A model generated the notes under the pieces. The model did not search any database and was not told the DNA's origin. It worked only from the letters and a program-made list of their open reading frames with translations. Positions 1 through 8,518 of a DNA stretch of 33,566 nucleotides are shown one piece after another. The translations under genes and the position numbers were made by a program. Source of the stretch: Deltaproteobacteria bacterium. Lineage in GTDB: Bacteria; Myxococcota_A; UBA9160; SMWR01. Where the stretch lies: positions 1-33,566 of the forward strand of contig JAFDEI010000082.1 in NCBI GenBank assembly GCA_019310425.1, given 5' to 3'. Each line of letters begins with the position of its first letter. Position 1 is the first letter of the stretch.

Positions 1-924
1 ATCATCGGTCGTGCCATCGCCGAGCTGGCCATATTCGTTCGCCCCCCAACAGTGGAGCACGCCCTCGACCAACGCGCAGGTGTGGTTGGTGCCAGCGACC
101 AGCGCGGTCGCTTCGCCCGGGAGGCCCGCGACCAGCGCCGGGGTGTGGCGAGACACATTCGAACCATCGCCGAGCTGCCCGCGGCTATTGCCTCCCCAGC
201 ATTGCACGGCCCCCTCCACGAGCGCACAGCTGTGCGAATGACCGAGCGCGAGCGCCTGGACGTCTTCCCCGAGCCCTACGACCCTCACAGGGCCACGCTT
301 GCACTTCTTCGCCGGGTTCCGCCTCTTACAGGTCTGGGATCCGACCTGCCCCTCACCGTTGCGCCCCCAGCACCACACACCGTCTTCAGTGAACACGCAG
401 GTGTGTTTGCTGCCCGCCGAAATTCCGAGCGCGGTGTCGGGTGCGCCTTCGACGTGCAGCGGGTGCGTGATCACGTACGGTCGCAGCGGTCCCGATTGTC
501 GCCAGTCATTGCTGCCCCAGCAGTACACACGACCCTCGAGCAACACACAGGTATGAAACCGACCGGCCGCCACCGCATCAACACCGCTGCCGGCGGGAAA
601 CACTTCGGCCGGAAACGGGCTCCGGCTCGGCAAGATGCCGTCTCCGAGCTGGCCGGCCGCACCCGCACCCCAGCATTGGAGGCCGCCCGCTATCACCGCG
701 CACACATGAGACAACGTCGCGAAGCTCGAGCCGCCACCGGCCGCGATCGCGGTGAGACTCTGCGCGGGGGCGAGTCGAGCGAGCGCCGCATCGGCATTCG
801 ACGCACCGCCGACGAATGGCTTCGGAAAGTCGTCGAAGCAGCCGGTCGCGACCGTGGCCAACACTCCGCAGCACACCGCGCGCAGCCGCAACACGCTCGA
901 GAGGCGAGACCGAATGGGCTTCAT
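1..924 (-). CDS. RCC1-repeat lipoprotein (3' end outside window)
   Basis: The frame is open from an ATG at 924 to the window edge, giving 308 residues with no stop. The N-terminus has basic residues, a hydrophobic stretch and a lipobox-like VATGC with Cys at residue 29, so it is probably exported and lipid-anchored. At least five RCC1-type repeats follow, recognisable by CWG plus GQLGDG-type motifs (QCWGAGAAGQLGDG, CWGRNGEGQVG, CWGGNSRGQLGDG, CWGANEYGQLGDG) and by HTCALVEG or HTCVLLEG strands. The paired Cys in HTC and CWG suggest one disulfide per blade. RCC1 repeats fold as a beta-propeller, usually a protein-binding scaffold; the partner is unknown. The ATG overlaps the stop of the upstream phosphatase-like gene (ATGA), which implies translational coupling. 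Family call is firm; function is open. Confidence 0.9.
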   Translation of the reverse strand, partial: MKPIRSRLSSVLRLRAVCCGVLATVATGCFDDFPKPFVGGASNADAALARLAPAQSLTAIAAGGGSSFATLSHVCAVIAGGLQCWGAGAAGQLGDGILPSRSPFPAEVFPAGSGVDAVAAGRFHTCVLLEGRVYCWGSNDWRQSGPLRPYVITHPLHVEGAPDTALGISAGSKHTCVFTEDGVWCWGRNGEGQVGSQTCKRRNPAKKCKRGPVRVVGLGEDVQALALGHSHSCALVEGAVQCWGGNSRGQLGDGSNVSRHTPALVAGLPGEATALVAGTNHTCALVEGVLHCWGANEYGQLGDGTTDD

Positions 925-2225
925 TCGGAATCGTCCGCCTCCAGGTAACCCAGCGACCGCAGGTGATCGAGCAAAGACTCCTCGGCACCTGACGGCGCAT
1001 CTCCGAGCCGCTCGATCGGGTGCGTGTCATGGCTGGCGACACGCGCAATCTGCGATGCGTCGACCGCGAGAAAAGACGCGGGCCGGCCCTGCATGTCGTC
1101 ACCGACCGGGAGTCCGAGCCACGCGAGAATCGTCGGCGTCACGTCATTGACCGACACCGGTCGCTTGTCCTTCGGCGGGACAATGTCCGGACCGCTCGCG
1201 AAGATCACGCCGTTCAGCGCATTCACGGTCTTGTGATCGCCGGTCAGGAAGATCATGCTGGATCCCGCCTCGAAACCGTGGTCGGAAACCACCATTACGA
1301 GATCTTCCGGGCCGAATGACTTCGACAGTTCGCCGATCAGCGCGTCGGTGAACGCGTAGTACCGCCGCAGCGCCGCCGCCGAGGCATCGCGTTCCGCGGG
1401 CGTAAACGGTCCCTCGGAACCGTCCGCGGGAGGCTCGAGCGCACCCCAGAGGCGGTGCGACACGCGGTCGATCCCGGGCAGGAAGACCATCAGCAGGTCG
1501 GGCCGGAGTTCGCGGTCGACCTCGAGAGCGATCCGTGTCACACGCTCGTCGTTGCGATAGCGCTCGGACATACGCTCGGGCAGCACCCACTCCGGAAAGC
1601 TGGAAGCATCGCTGAAGGGATCGGGCACGTCGGTAACCGGCTGAATGACCTCCGCCAACGCCAGCAAACGCTTCTCCCAGTCATCGGGGTACACGATCGG
1701 TCCGGTCGCGGTTCCGCTGGCGCCCGTGAGGTTTCGCCGACCCTGCACCTCACCCGCCAGCATATGGTCGGACACCATCACCCCGTTCACGGTTTCGACA
1801 GGATAGGTGGTCCACCAGTTGACGACCGCCACGCGCTTGCCCGCATCGGAGACGATATTCCAGAGCGCGTGCCCATTGCGGTCGGAGCTCAGAAACAGGC
1901 GCAGACCGCCGTCCCCATCGTCCTTGGCGAAACTCAGGATTCCATGGCGCTTCGGCAGCTTGCCGGTCGCGATGGAGGTCCAGATGCGCGGCGAACTGAT
2001 CGGCACATGTGATCGCAACGGGCCATAGACGCCCTGATGCGCGATCGCTGCTAGATTTGGAAGTTCGCCCTTGCGCAACATCGGGCGCGCGACCTTCAGC
2101 GAGGCACCGTCGATTCCGATCAGCAGAACGCGTCCGCGCGGCTCTGACCCGCCGCCACACGCCATCGCCAGGACCGCCACGAGAATGCAACTCGCCAGCC
2201 GTTCGTGGGGTCTCAGCATTCGCAC
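921..2225 (-). CDS. Alkaline-phosphatase-superfamily lipoprotein (phosphodiesterase/nucleotide pyrophosphatase type)
   Basis: This 434-residue protein has a hydrophobic signal ending in LAMAC (Cys 23) followed by GGGS, so it is a probable lipoprotein. The first metal site is LLIGIDGAS; a Ser/Thr nucleophile region lies in SSPRIWTSIATGKLP, followed by RHGI. Further metal-site motifs are VVSDHGF and TGDHK near the C-terminus, then VNDVTPTILAWLGLP, typical of type I phosphodiesterases and sulfatase-like hydrolases. The C-terminal LRSLGYL is common in this superfamily. It would act outside the inner membrane on phosphate or sulfate esters; the substrate is unknown. The GTG at 2225 has AAGG seven bases upstream; an ATG two codons later (2219) is the alternative. 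It is divergent from the glycan locus and coupled to the RCC1 gene downstream. Confidence 0.9.
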   Translation of the reverse strand: MRMLRPHERLASCILVAVLAMACGGGSEPRGRVLLIGIDGASLKVARPMLRKGELPNLAAIAHQGVYGPLRSHVPISSPRIWTSIATGKLPKRHGILSFAKDDGDGGLRLFLSSDRNGHALWNIVSDAGKRVAVVNWWTTYPVETVNGVMVSDHMLAGEVQGRRNLTGASGTATGPIVYPDDWEKRLLALAEVIQPVTDVPDPFSDASSFPEWVLPERMSERYRNDERVTRIALEVDRELRPDLLMVFLPGIDRVSHRLWGALEPPADGSEGPFTPAERDASAAALRRYYAFTDALIGELSKSFGPEDLVMVVSDHGFEAGSSMIFLTGDHKTVNALNGVIFASGPDIVPPKDKRPVSVNDVTPTILAWLGLPVGDDMQGRPASFLAVDASQIARVASHDTHPIERLGDAPSGAEESLLDHLRSLGYLEADDSE

Positions 2226-2338
2226 CGCAGCACCTTCGTCCTAGGAGAGCAGTGACTAGGATAGACTCCTGTGGACGATCCGGAGACCCCATACCGCTGC
2301 TCGTTTCACGAAACGGGCCTTCTCCTGGGCCAGAACTG
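2226..2338. promoter_or_regulatory. Divergent intergenic region with a 14-bp palindrome
   Basis: This gap separates the minus-strand lipoprotein genes from the plus-strand glycan locus and should hold promoters for both. It contains the inverted repeat CGTTTC-AC-GAAACG at 2302-2315 and two direct copies of CTAGGA at 2241-2246 and 2256-2261. No convincing -35/-10 pair is visible on either strand. If the downstream GT-C gene actually starts at GTG 2252, most of this region would be coding. Confidence 0.35.
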
Positions 2339-4483
2339 TTGAAACCGCATACGAAGAAACTTACAGCCCTGCGAAAACCCGTGGCAGCGCCGTTGATCTG
2401 GGGGCTCGTCGGCGCCGCGGCCGGCGCCGCGGTCGCCCCGCTCGACCCGAACTTGCTCGAAGAAGGCATCGTCGTCCACACCGCGCAACGGATGCTCGAG
2501 GGCGAACGCCTCTACCGCGGTGTCGTCAGCCACACCGGCCCATTGCCGTACGAATTCCTCGCGCTGCTGTTCCAGATCTTCGGAGCGAAGATCGCGGTCG
2601 CGCGCGCGGCGGTCGTGCTGCTTCAAGCGGTCGCCACCGGCACCGTGTTCGCGACCGCGCGACGGGCGGGGCTCGGCGGGCTCGCACACGCCGCCGCGGC
2701 CGCAGTCGCGTGCGCGCCGGCGCTGCTGATCCCGCTCTTCTCGATCTACTATTACACCACCATCGCGTTCTACCTCGGCCTGGTCGCGGTCTACGCGGGT
2801 CTGCGCGCGAGGAGTTCCAACGGCTGGGCGATCACGGCAGGCACACTCGTGGCTGCGATCGCGCTCTGCAAGCAGAATACCGGCGTTCAGTTCGCAATCT
2901 TCTTCATCCCAGCGGTCGCGCTGTGCGCGGAGCCCGGAACACGACTGAGGCGCTGCGGCGCAGTCATACTTGGTGGCGCAACCGTCGCGCTCGCGACACT
3001 CGCCCTCTTCGCTTCGCGCGGCGACCTCGAGCAGCTCTTCTTTGCGCAGATCCAGATGCCCTTCGCGATGGCCTCGGCGTCGACCTTCCGGACCCCGTAC
3101 ATCAATTTCTGGCCGCCGGGCCGACTCGACCCCGTGATCCGCGAGAGTTGGGCGATGTACCTGCCGAGCCTCTATCACATACGATATGGGCTCTTCGTCG
3201 AGATCGGCCGTGGCATCGTCGTCCTCACGCAGCTCCTCTACGCACTGCCATTCATTGCGCTCGCCGCCACCGGGGTCCGTGCTTTGCTCGGACGGATCCA
3301 CGCGGCGGCGTGGATCCACGCGGCGTTCCTTGCGGCGATGACCGCCGGACTCTACCCGCGCGCGGACTGGGGTCACCTGGTCGTCGCCCTGCCCCCGGCG
3401 CTGGTCCAGATCCTGCTGCTGTTCGGCAGCTCCGCAGACGCCGATGCGCGTTCGAATATCGCGCACCGCGCGGTCGGCGGAGCACTCACCGGCGTGCTCG
3501 CGATCGGCGGCGCAGGCGTCACGGTCTGGCTGCATGGGGTCGCGGGCCCCGCAGCATTCGGCCCGCACGTTCCGCTGAAGCCGGTGTCGCGCGCCTACCG
3601 CGGCCCCGCCCTCCCTCGAGTAATCTCCTACATCCGCAATCGCGTACATCCGGGTGAAGTGATCTTTGTTCCGCGTCAGGAGCCGCTGATCTACTTCGCA
3701 ACCGGAACCCGCAACCCGACGCCGTTCGAGGGGGTGCTGCCGGGGCTACGTGATTGGGAGGAACCCATCATTCTCGAAGCGCTCGAGTCCGTGCGCTTCG
3801 TGGTGATGAGCGACATCGACCAGCCGATCTACACCTATTACAGCGACGAGCTACCCGCGGTCTGGAACTATCTGGAGCGGCACTTCCGCGTGCCGCTCGG
3901 TTACCCAATGGACGACTACAACTGGATCATGGTGCTCGCGCGCGGTCCCGATCGCGGCGCAACCGCGATCGACCTCGTCGCCGAGCGCAGTCGCGCGAAG
4001 CAGTGGCTGCGTGACGAGTCGGGCCAGGTCGCCATCGCGTCCACGACCCCGCAGCGGCTCGCATCCAAGCTGCTGAAGCGACCGCTTCCGATCGCGCTCG
4101 GAGCGCGCGGCGGCGGTATCGACTTCGAGGTCGACATCCCGGCGAACGCGGTCTTCCAGGCTGGGGTCGGCTATCGCGGCCTGGTCTCGGTCGACCACCA
4201 GTACATTCATCCGCCGGGCACGACCCTCGAAGTCTCGATCCGCAGCGACGATGACTTCGAACCGTTGGCATCGATCCGGATCGACGACCGCCTGCGCGCG
4301 GGTCGCAGCTGGACGCCCCTCGAGGCCGACCTCAGCGAGTTCGCGGGCCGACGTGTCACACTCAGGCTCGAGGTGAAGGCCGAGATCCCGCTGGCGCCCG
4401 GCGACCTGAGCTGGTTCGGAAGCCCACGTATCGCCTTCGAGCCCGAATCGCCGCAGTCGGCCCCAAAGAGGAGGTCGCGCTGA
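2339..4483 (+). CDS. GT-C fold (GT39-like) integral membrane glycosyltransferase with C-terminal beta domain
   Basis: About 714 residues from TTG 2339. The start is uncertain: GTG 2252 (AGGAG three bases upstream) and GTG 2381 are in frame. The N-terminal half is a string of hydrophobic helices. The first extracytoplasmic loop carries acidic EEG (in NLLEEGIVVHTAQ) and then GERLYRGVVSHTGPLPY, the arrangement seen in GT-C enzymes that use polyprenyl-phosphate sugars. A CKQNTG motif follows in mid-membrane, matching CKQDYG in the two paralogues at 11192 and 15377. The C-terminal region (about residues 400-714) is soluble, with a beta-rich tail ending in FAGRRVTLRLEV and SWFGSPRI. Likely role: transfer of sugar from a lipid carrier on the periplasmic face. 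Acceptor unknown. First gene of a nine-gene co-oriented run. Confidence 0.8.
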   Translation: MKPHTKKLTALRKPVAAPLIWGLVGAAAGAAVAPLDPNLLEEGIVVHTAQRMLEGERLYRGVVSHTGPLPYEFLALLFQIFGAKIAVARAAVVLLQAVATGTVFATARRAGLGGLAHAAAAAVACAPALLIPLFSIYYYTTIAFYLGLVAVYAGLRARSSNGWAITAGTLVAAIALCKQNTGVQFAIFFIPAVALCAEPGTRLRRCGAVILGGATVALATLALFASRGDLEQLFFAQIQMPFAMASASTFRTPYINFWPPGRLDPVIRESWAMYLPSLYHIRYGLFVEIGRGIVVLTQLLYALPFIALAATGVRALLGRIHAAAWIHAAFLAAMTAGLYPRADWGHLVVALPPALVQILLLFGSSADADARSNIAHRAVGGALTGVLAIGGAGVTVWLHGVAGPAAFGPHVPLKPVSRAYRGPALPRVISYIRNRVHPGEVIFVPRQEPLIYFATGTRNPTPFEGVLPGLRDWEEPIILEALESVRFVVMSDIDQPIYTYYSDELPAVWNYLERHFRVPLGYPMDDYNWIMVLARGPDRGATAIDLVAERSRAKQWLRDESGQVAIASTTPQRLASKLLKRPLPIALGARGGGIDFEVDIPANAVFQAGVGYRGLVSVDHQYIHPPGTTLEVSIRSDDDFEPLASIRIDDRLRAGRSWTPLEADLSEFAGRRVTLRLEVKAEIPLAPGDLSWFGSPRIAFEPESPQSAPKRRSR

Positions 4484-4485
4484 GC

Positions 4486-5319
4486 ATGTTCCAGTCGCGA
4501 ATCACCGTCATCGGGTTCTCGATCGTGGCGCTGCTGATCGGGGTCACCCTCGGCAGCCGTCTTCGCATGGCTCCACCCGAACCGCCGCCCGCTGCGCCCG
4601 CTCGCGAAGCCGATCAGGTCGCAGAGCTGACTCGAGAGCTCGACCGCGAACGCGGCCTGCGCGGTGCGCTCGAACTCGAGCTTTCATTGCTGCGCCGCGA
4701 GATCGTAGCGAGCCCGGACACGCCGACGGACGCATCCACGTCATCGGAAGGCACCGAGACCATCAAGGGCGCGAACGAAATCAGCGAGACGCCCGACGAG
4801 AAATCGGCACGCAATGAGTGGTTCGACGCGAGCAAGCTGACCGAAGCAGGAATGGACGAGCGACGCGCGGAGTGGCTTCGCGAACACTTCGAATCGCTTC
4901 AGATGGAAGAGCTCTACCTGCGCAATCAGGCGAAGCGCGAGCGCTGGATAAACAAGCCGCGCTATGCACGCGAGCTTCGCGCGCTACGCGAAGAGACCCG
5001 CGCGGCGATGGGAGACGAAGAATACGACTCCATGCTGTACGCATCCGGGCGGCACAACCGCGTGCTGCTCAGCAGCGTGCTGCCGAACTCACCGGCTGCG
5101 ACTGCGGGCATTCAGGCCGGCGACGTGCTGCTGCGATATGGCGATCGCCGGATCTACGACCTACGCGACCTGCTCGCGGAGACTGCGGCCGGTGAGTTCG
5201 GAGAATCCGCGTCGATCGAGGTCGAACGCGATGGTGAAAGGTTGCGACTCTACGTCGCGCGCGGCCCACTCGGCGCTCGAATCCAGCCGCTGCGTCGCGC
5301 GCCGTTCATCGGGCCTTGA
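4486..5319 (+). CDS. Membrane-anchored coiled-coil PDZ-domain protein
   Basis: 277 residues. One N-terminal transmembrane helix (about 7-24), a Pro/Ala linker, then a charged predicted coiled coil (VAELTRELDRER to LRREIV, about 42-75). A polar Ser/Thr/Glu-rich linker and a charged helical region follow. The C-terminal PDZ domain (about 190-265) has SPAATAGIQAGDVLLRYGD and a DLRDLL helix. PDZ domains bind peptide tails and are often fused to proteases, but no protease domain is present here. It is probably a periplasmic scaffold or adaptor anchored in the inner membrane. Start ATG 4486 lies two bases after the GT-C stop with AGAGGAGG eleven bases upstream. Its position inside a glycosyltransferase run suggests it organises the assembly machinery, but that is inference. 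Confidence 0.8.
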   Translation: MFQSRITVIGFSIVALLIGVTLGSRLRMAPPEPPPAAPAREADQVAELTRELDRERGLRGALELELSLLRREIVASPDTPTDASTSSEGTETIKGANEISETPDEKSARNEWFDASKLTEAGMDERRAEWLREHFESLQMEELYLRNQAKRERWINKPRYARELRALREETRAAMGDEEYDSMLYASGRHNRVLLSSVLPNSPAATAGIQAGDVLLRYGDRRIYDLRDLLAETAAGEFGESASIEVERDGERLRLYVARGPLGARIQPLRRAPFIGP

Positions 5320-5375
5320 CGAAATGGCCATAACTCGCTGAAAAGAGTACGCTATTTCGATTCACAGGAGTGTGG

Positions 5376-6047
5376 ATGGAACGCTGCATCGCCGTGATCC
5401 CGACCTTCAATGAGGCCGAGAACCTACCGTTGCTGGTGCCTCGGGTGCTCGCCCAGGGGCCGCAGGTAGAGCTGCTGATCGTTGATGACGCCTCGCCCGA
5501 CGGCACCGGCAAGATCGCCGATGAAATTGCCGAGTCGAATCCGCGCGTCCACGTGCTGCACCGAGCCGCCAAAGAAGGGCTCGGCCCGGCCTACCGCGCG
5601 GGACTCGCGCGGGCGCTGGAACTCGGCGCGGACGTGATCGTACAGATGGACGCCGACTTCTCGCATCCACCTGAAACACTGCCGCAGATGTTCCGCGAAC
5701 TCGAGGAATATGACGTCGTGATGGGCTCCCGCTACGTGAACGGCATCACGGTCGTCAACTGGCCGATCGAGCGAATTCTGCTCAGCTACTTCGGCAACTG
5801 GTACGTGCGCAAGGTGACGGGGCTGCCGATCACCGATGTCACGGGTGGATTCCGCTGCATGCGCCGCAACACGCTCGAGAGGATCGCCAACTACCGGCTG
5901 TCGAAAAGCGGTGCGAAGATCAAGGAGATCGAATTCTTCTTCCTCGATCGTACTCGCGGAACGTCGAAGCTCACCATGCAGACCGGATTCGAGACCCTGT
6001 GGCTCGCGTGGTGGCTGCGGATCGCCGACTTTCTGGGTCGACTCTGA
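5376..6047 (+). CDS. GT2 polyprenyl-phosphate sugar synthase-like (Dpm1 type), internally short
   Basis: 223 residues from ATG 5376, which has AGGAG five bases upstream; an in-frame GTG at 5370 overlaps that ribosome site and is rejected. Motifs of family 2: VIPTFNEAENLP, IVDDASPDGT, QMDADFSHPPE, GSRYVNG, VNWPIER and TGGFRCMRR. This order is characteristic of polyprenyl-phosphate mannose/glucose synthases, which make the lipid-linked donor used by GT-C enzymes on the other side of the membrane. Oddity: between GGFRCMRR and FLDRTRGTSKL there are only about 20 residues. Family members normally have an extra stretch there of roughly 16-18 residues around a GYxFQxE-type motif, so an in-frame deletion is suspected and activity is uncertain. 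No C-terminal GtrA-like membrane domain is present. Confidence 0.88.
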   Translation: MERCIAVIPTFNEAENLPLLVPRVLAQGPQVELLIVDDASPDGTGKIADEIAESNPRVHVLHRAAKEGLGPAYRAGLARALELGADVIVQMDADFSHPPETLPQMFRELEEYDVVMGSRYVNGITVVNWPIERILLSYFGNWYVRKVTGLPITDVTGGFRCMRRNTLERIANYRLSKSGAKIKEIEFFFLDRTRGTSKLTMQTGFETLWLAWWLRIADFLGRL

Positions 6048-6050
6048 GCC

Positions 6051-7169
6051 ATGTCCCCGGCGCCGCGAGTCCTGGTCCTCAACGAGCGCGACCTCGAACA
6101 CCCGAATGCCGGCGGCGCGGAAGTGCATGTCAGCGAGGTCTTCGAGCGGTTGGCCGCCCGCGGGTTCGACATCACGCTGGCCTCGACCTCGTTTCCCGGT
6201 AGTGCTGACGACAGCGAGCGGGGCGGCATGCGGATCCGGCGCTTCGGCCGAATCCGATTCTACTATTCGCGGGTGGTCTGGCACTGCGCGAGAGAGACGC
6301 GGCGCGGGCGTTACGATGTCGTCGTCGACTGCATGAACAAGCTGCCGTTCCAGTCGCCGCTCTACTCCACGGCGCCGGTGCTCGCCATCGCACACCACCT
6401 GTTCGGCAAGTCCGCGTTCCTCCAGGTCTCATGGCCGGTCGCAATGACCGTCTACGCGATGGAGCAGATGATTCCGCGGATCTATCGCAACGTCCCGTTC
6501 GTCGCGATCTCGGAGAGCACCCGGACAGACCTGATCGCCCGCGGAATCGCGCGCAATCACATCGAGGTCCACCATTGTGGAATCCGACGGCCGACCTACC
6601 GCCCCGCAGCCGGCAGCGTGCGCGGCACCCGCATCGCCTACGTCGGTCGACTCGCCCGCTACAAGCAGATCGACGTGTTGTTGCGCGTGGCGGCGAAGCT
6701 CGTCGCACGCTTTCCCGAACTCCAGCTCGACATCATCGGCAAAGGAGCGGACAGCGAGTATCTCGAGGGCGTCGCCCGCGACGAGGGCATCGGCGACCGT
6801 ACCCACTTTCACGGCTTCGTCGACGACGACGAACGTGACCGCCTGATCGCGACGGCACGTGTATGCGTCTGCCCCTCGACGAAGGAGGGCTGGGGCCTGA
6901 CCGTGATCGAATCCAATGCCCTCGGCACGCCGGTCGTCGCGACCGACGCGCCGGGCCTGCGAGACTCGGTCGAGAACGATCGGACGGGATTCCTCGTACC
7001 CGACCGTGACGTCGACGCGTTCGCGGACCGGATCGGCCGGCTACTCGCCGACGATGCCCTGTGGCAACGCATGTCGGACGCCGCACTCGAGTGGTCGCAG
7101 CGCTTCGACTGGGATGTTGCGGCGGAGCAAATGGGCCGATCGCTCGAAGCGGCTCGGAGCAGGCGTTGA
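6051..7169 (+). CDS. GT4-family (GT-B fold) glycosyltransferase
   Basis: 372 residues, a normal length for family GT4. The N-terminal domain has NAGGAEVHVSEV, the acceptor-side glycine loop of this family, then RGFDITLAST. The C-terminal nucleotide-sugar domain starts at YVGRLARYKQID and includes IIGKGAD, HGFVDD and the EGWGLTVIESNALGTPVVA segment with the two Glu of the EX7E motif. It probably adds a sugar from a nucleotide donor to a lipid-linked or other cytoplasmic-face acceptor. Starts three bases after the GT2 stop; no strong ribosome site is visible. Its stop overlaps the TTG of the next gene (TTGA). Confidence 0.93.
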   Translation: MSPAPRVLVLNERDLEHPNAGGAEVHVSEVFERLAARGFDITLASTSFPGSADDSERGGMRIRRFGRIRFYYSRVVWHCARETRRGRYDVVVDCMNKLPFQSPLYSTAPVLAIAHHLFGKSAFLQVSWPVAMTVYAMEQMIPRIYRNVPFVAISESTRTDLIARGIARNHIEVHHCGIRRPTYRPAAGSVRGTRIAYVGRLARYKQIDVLLRVAAKLVARFPELQLDIIGKGADSEYLEGVARDEGIGDRTHFHGFVDDDERDRLIATARVCVCPSTKEGWGLTVIESNALGTPVVATDAPGLRDSVENDRTGFLVPDRDVDAFADRIGRLLADDALWQRMSDAALEWSQRFDWDVAAEQMGRSLEAARSRR

Positions 7170-8518
7170 AATCACTGTTCTCTGGTCGGCAGGGTGCCAT
7201 CGCGCTCGCGCTCGCACTTACGGCCATCGCAATCCGCCTCTGGAACGTGCTCCACTATCCACCCGATTGGGGCTTCGACTCCGCTGCGAACTGGCGATAC
7301 ATCTACAGGATGGCGCATGACTGGGCCCTCCCGAACCCGAGCGCAGGCTGGTCGACCGCTGACCCACCGCTGTTCTTCGCCACCACAGCCGCGCTCATGG
7401 ATGCGTCGAATTTCACGATCCTGCTGGTGCCGATGTTCAACACCGCGGCCGGGCTCGGCCTCGTCGCATTGGCGATCCAGCTGGTGCGCGAACTCGACCC
7501 CGAACGGCCCCGGCGCGCACTGCTGGCCGGGGGGCTACTGCTGTTTCTGCCTGCCCACATCTACATGAGCGCGATGGTGAGTGAAGAAATGCTGGTCGCA
7601 CTCTTCACCTCCCTCTGTGCGTTCCTGCTCGCCCGGCACGCGGCGAGACGAGCGATTGCGCCGAGCGAAGCCGACGGCCTGGGAAACGCCGCTGCCGTCG
7701 GAGTGGCGGCCGGTCTCGCACTGCTCTCGAAGCTTACGGGCGTGCTGGCCATTGCGACCGCCGGTGCAACCTACGCGCTCGGCGGACTGCGGCTGCGTGC
7801 CTGGCGCCCGGCCTTCGCGCGCATCCTCGTGGCCGCGCTGCTCACGATGCTCGTCGGCGGCTGGTATTTCGCGCGCAACCGCGCGCTCTATGGCTACTTT
7901 CAGCCGTTCGGCCTGCCCGCCCATCAGGTGATGTTCGAGATGCCGCCCGGCGAACGTGCGTTGCTCGACTACGTCCGGATTCCACTCGCGACCTGGACCG
8001 ACCCCCAGTTGCTGCACCCGGACCTGCTGCACTCCGTCTGGGGCAGCACATTTGCCACGATCTGGTTCGACGGACACCGCTTCTTCCTTCCCCGAGATTC
8101 CGCCCGCGTGCGCGCTCTCGGGGGGGTCACGCTGCTCTTTGCACTGCTGCCGACATTTGCATTCGGAGTCGGACTCATCGGCGGCATGAGGCGCGCGCGC
8201 GCATCGCCCGACTCCTCCGACGCCCCGCTATTGCTGCTGGTCGCGCTCACACTGGCCGGTTACGCGGTCTACACCTGGCAGAATCCGTGGTTCGCTGTGA
8301 TCAAGGGCACCTCACTACTCGGCCTGTCTCTGCCCTTCGCCTATTATGCGAGCGACGCCCTCGATCACTGGACGGGCAAGGGGCGGCGCTCGGCTCCATT
8401 CATCTGGGTGATCATGGCCGGACTGGCGGTGACGGTAATCCTCTCCAGTACCTTCAACCTGGCCTTCGAAAAGACCGAAGTATCGGGTCTACAGTGGCAG
8501 GAGTCGAAAGAACGATGA
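7166..8518 (+). CDS. GT39-like (GT-C) integral membrane protein
   Basis: 450 residues from TTG 7166, chosen because it gives a TTGA overlap with the upstream stop and has GGAG six bases upstream. The open frame continues upstream only through the GT4 gene. The first loop has GFDSAANWRYI, whose Asp is in the position of the catalytic acid of GT-C enzymes, followed by DPPLFF. A run of hydrophobic helices follows, with SEEMLVALF in a second loop and LLSKLTGVL in the membrane. The family transfers sugars from polyprenyl-phosphate donors (ArnT/PMT-like). Unlike the other GT-C proteins in this window it lacks the long C-terminal soluble tail. Acceptor and donor are unknown. Confidence 0.85.
   Translation: MKSLFSGRQGAIALALALTAIAIRLWNVLHYPPDWGFDSAANWRYIYRMAHDWALPNPSAGWSTADPPLFFATTAALMDASNFTILLVPMFNTAAGLGLVALAIQLVRELDPERPRRALLAGGLLLFLPAHIYMSAMVSEEMLVALFTSLCAFLLARHAARRAIAPSEADGLGNAAAVGVAAGLALLSKLTGVLAIATAGATYALGGLRLRAWRPAFARILVAALLTMLVGGWYFARNRALYGYFQPFGLPAHQVMFEMPPGERALLDYVRIPLATWTDPQLLHPDLLHSVWGSTFATIWFDGHRFFLPRDSARVRALGGVTLLFALLPTFAFGVGLIGGMRRARASPDSSDAPLLLLVALTLAGYAVYTWQNPWFAVIKGTSLLGLSLPFAYYASDALDHWTGKGRRSAPFIWVIMAGLAVTVILSSTFNLAFEKTEVSGLQWQESKER

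Noticed and set aside
2241-2261. Two direct CTAGGA copies in the divergent region
   Set aside because: Only six bases each and no other copies noticed; could be chance.
2306-3649. 447-codon open frame antisense to the first GT-C gene
   Set aside because: Charged low-complexity translation opposite a clear membrane protein; shadow frame.
5316-5344. TTGACG followed 17 bases later by TGAAAA, a possible promoter before the GT2 gene
   Set aside because: The -10 box matches only three of six positions and the TTGACG overlaps the previous stop; too weak to list.
5424-6398. 324-codon frame on the minus strand
   Set aside because: Opposes the recognised GT2 and GT4 genes and crosses their junction; shadow frame.
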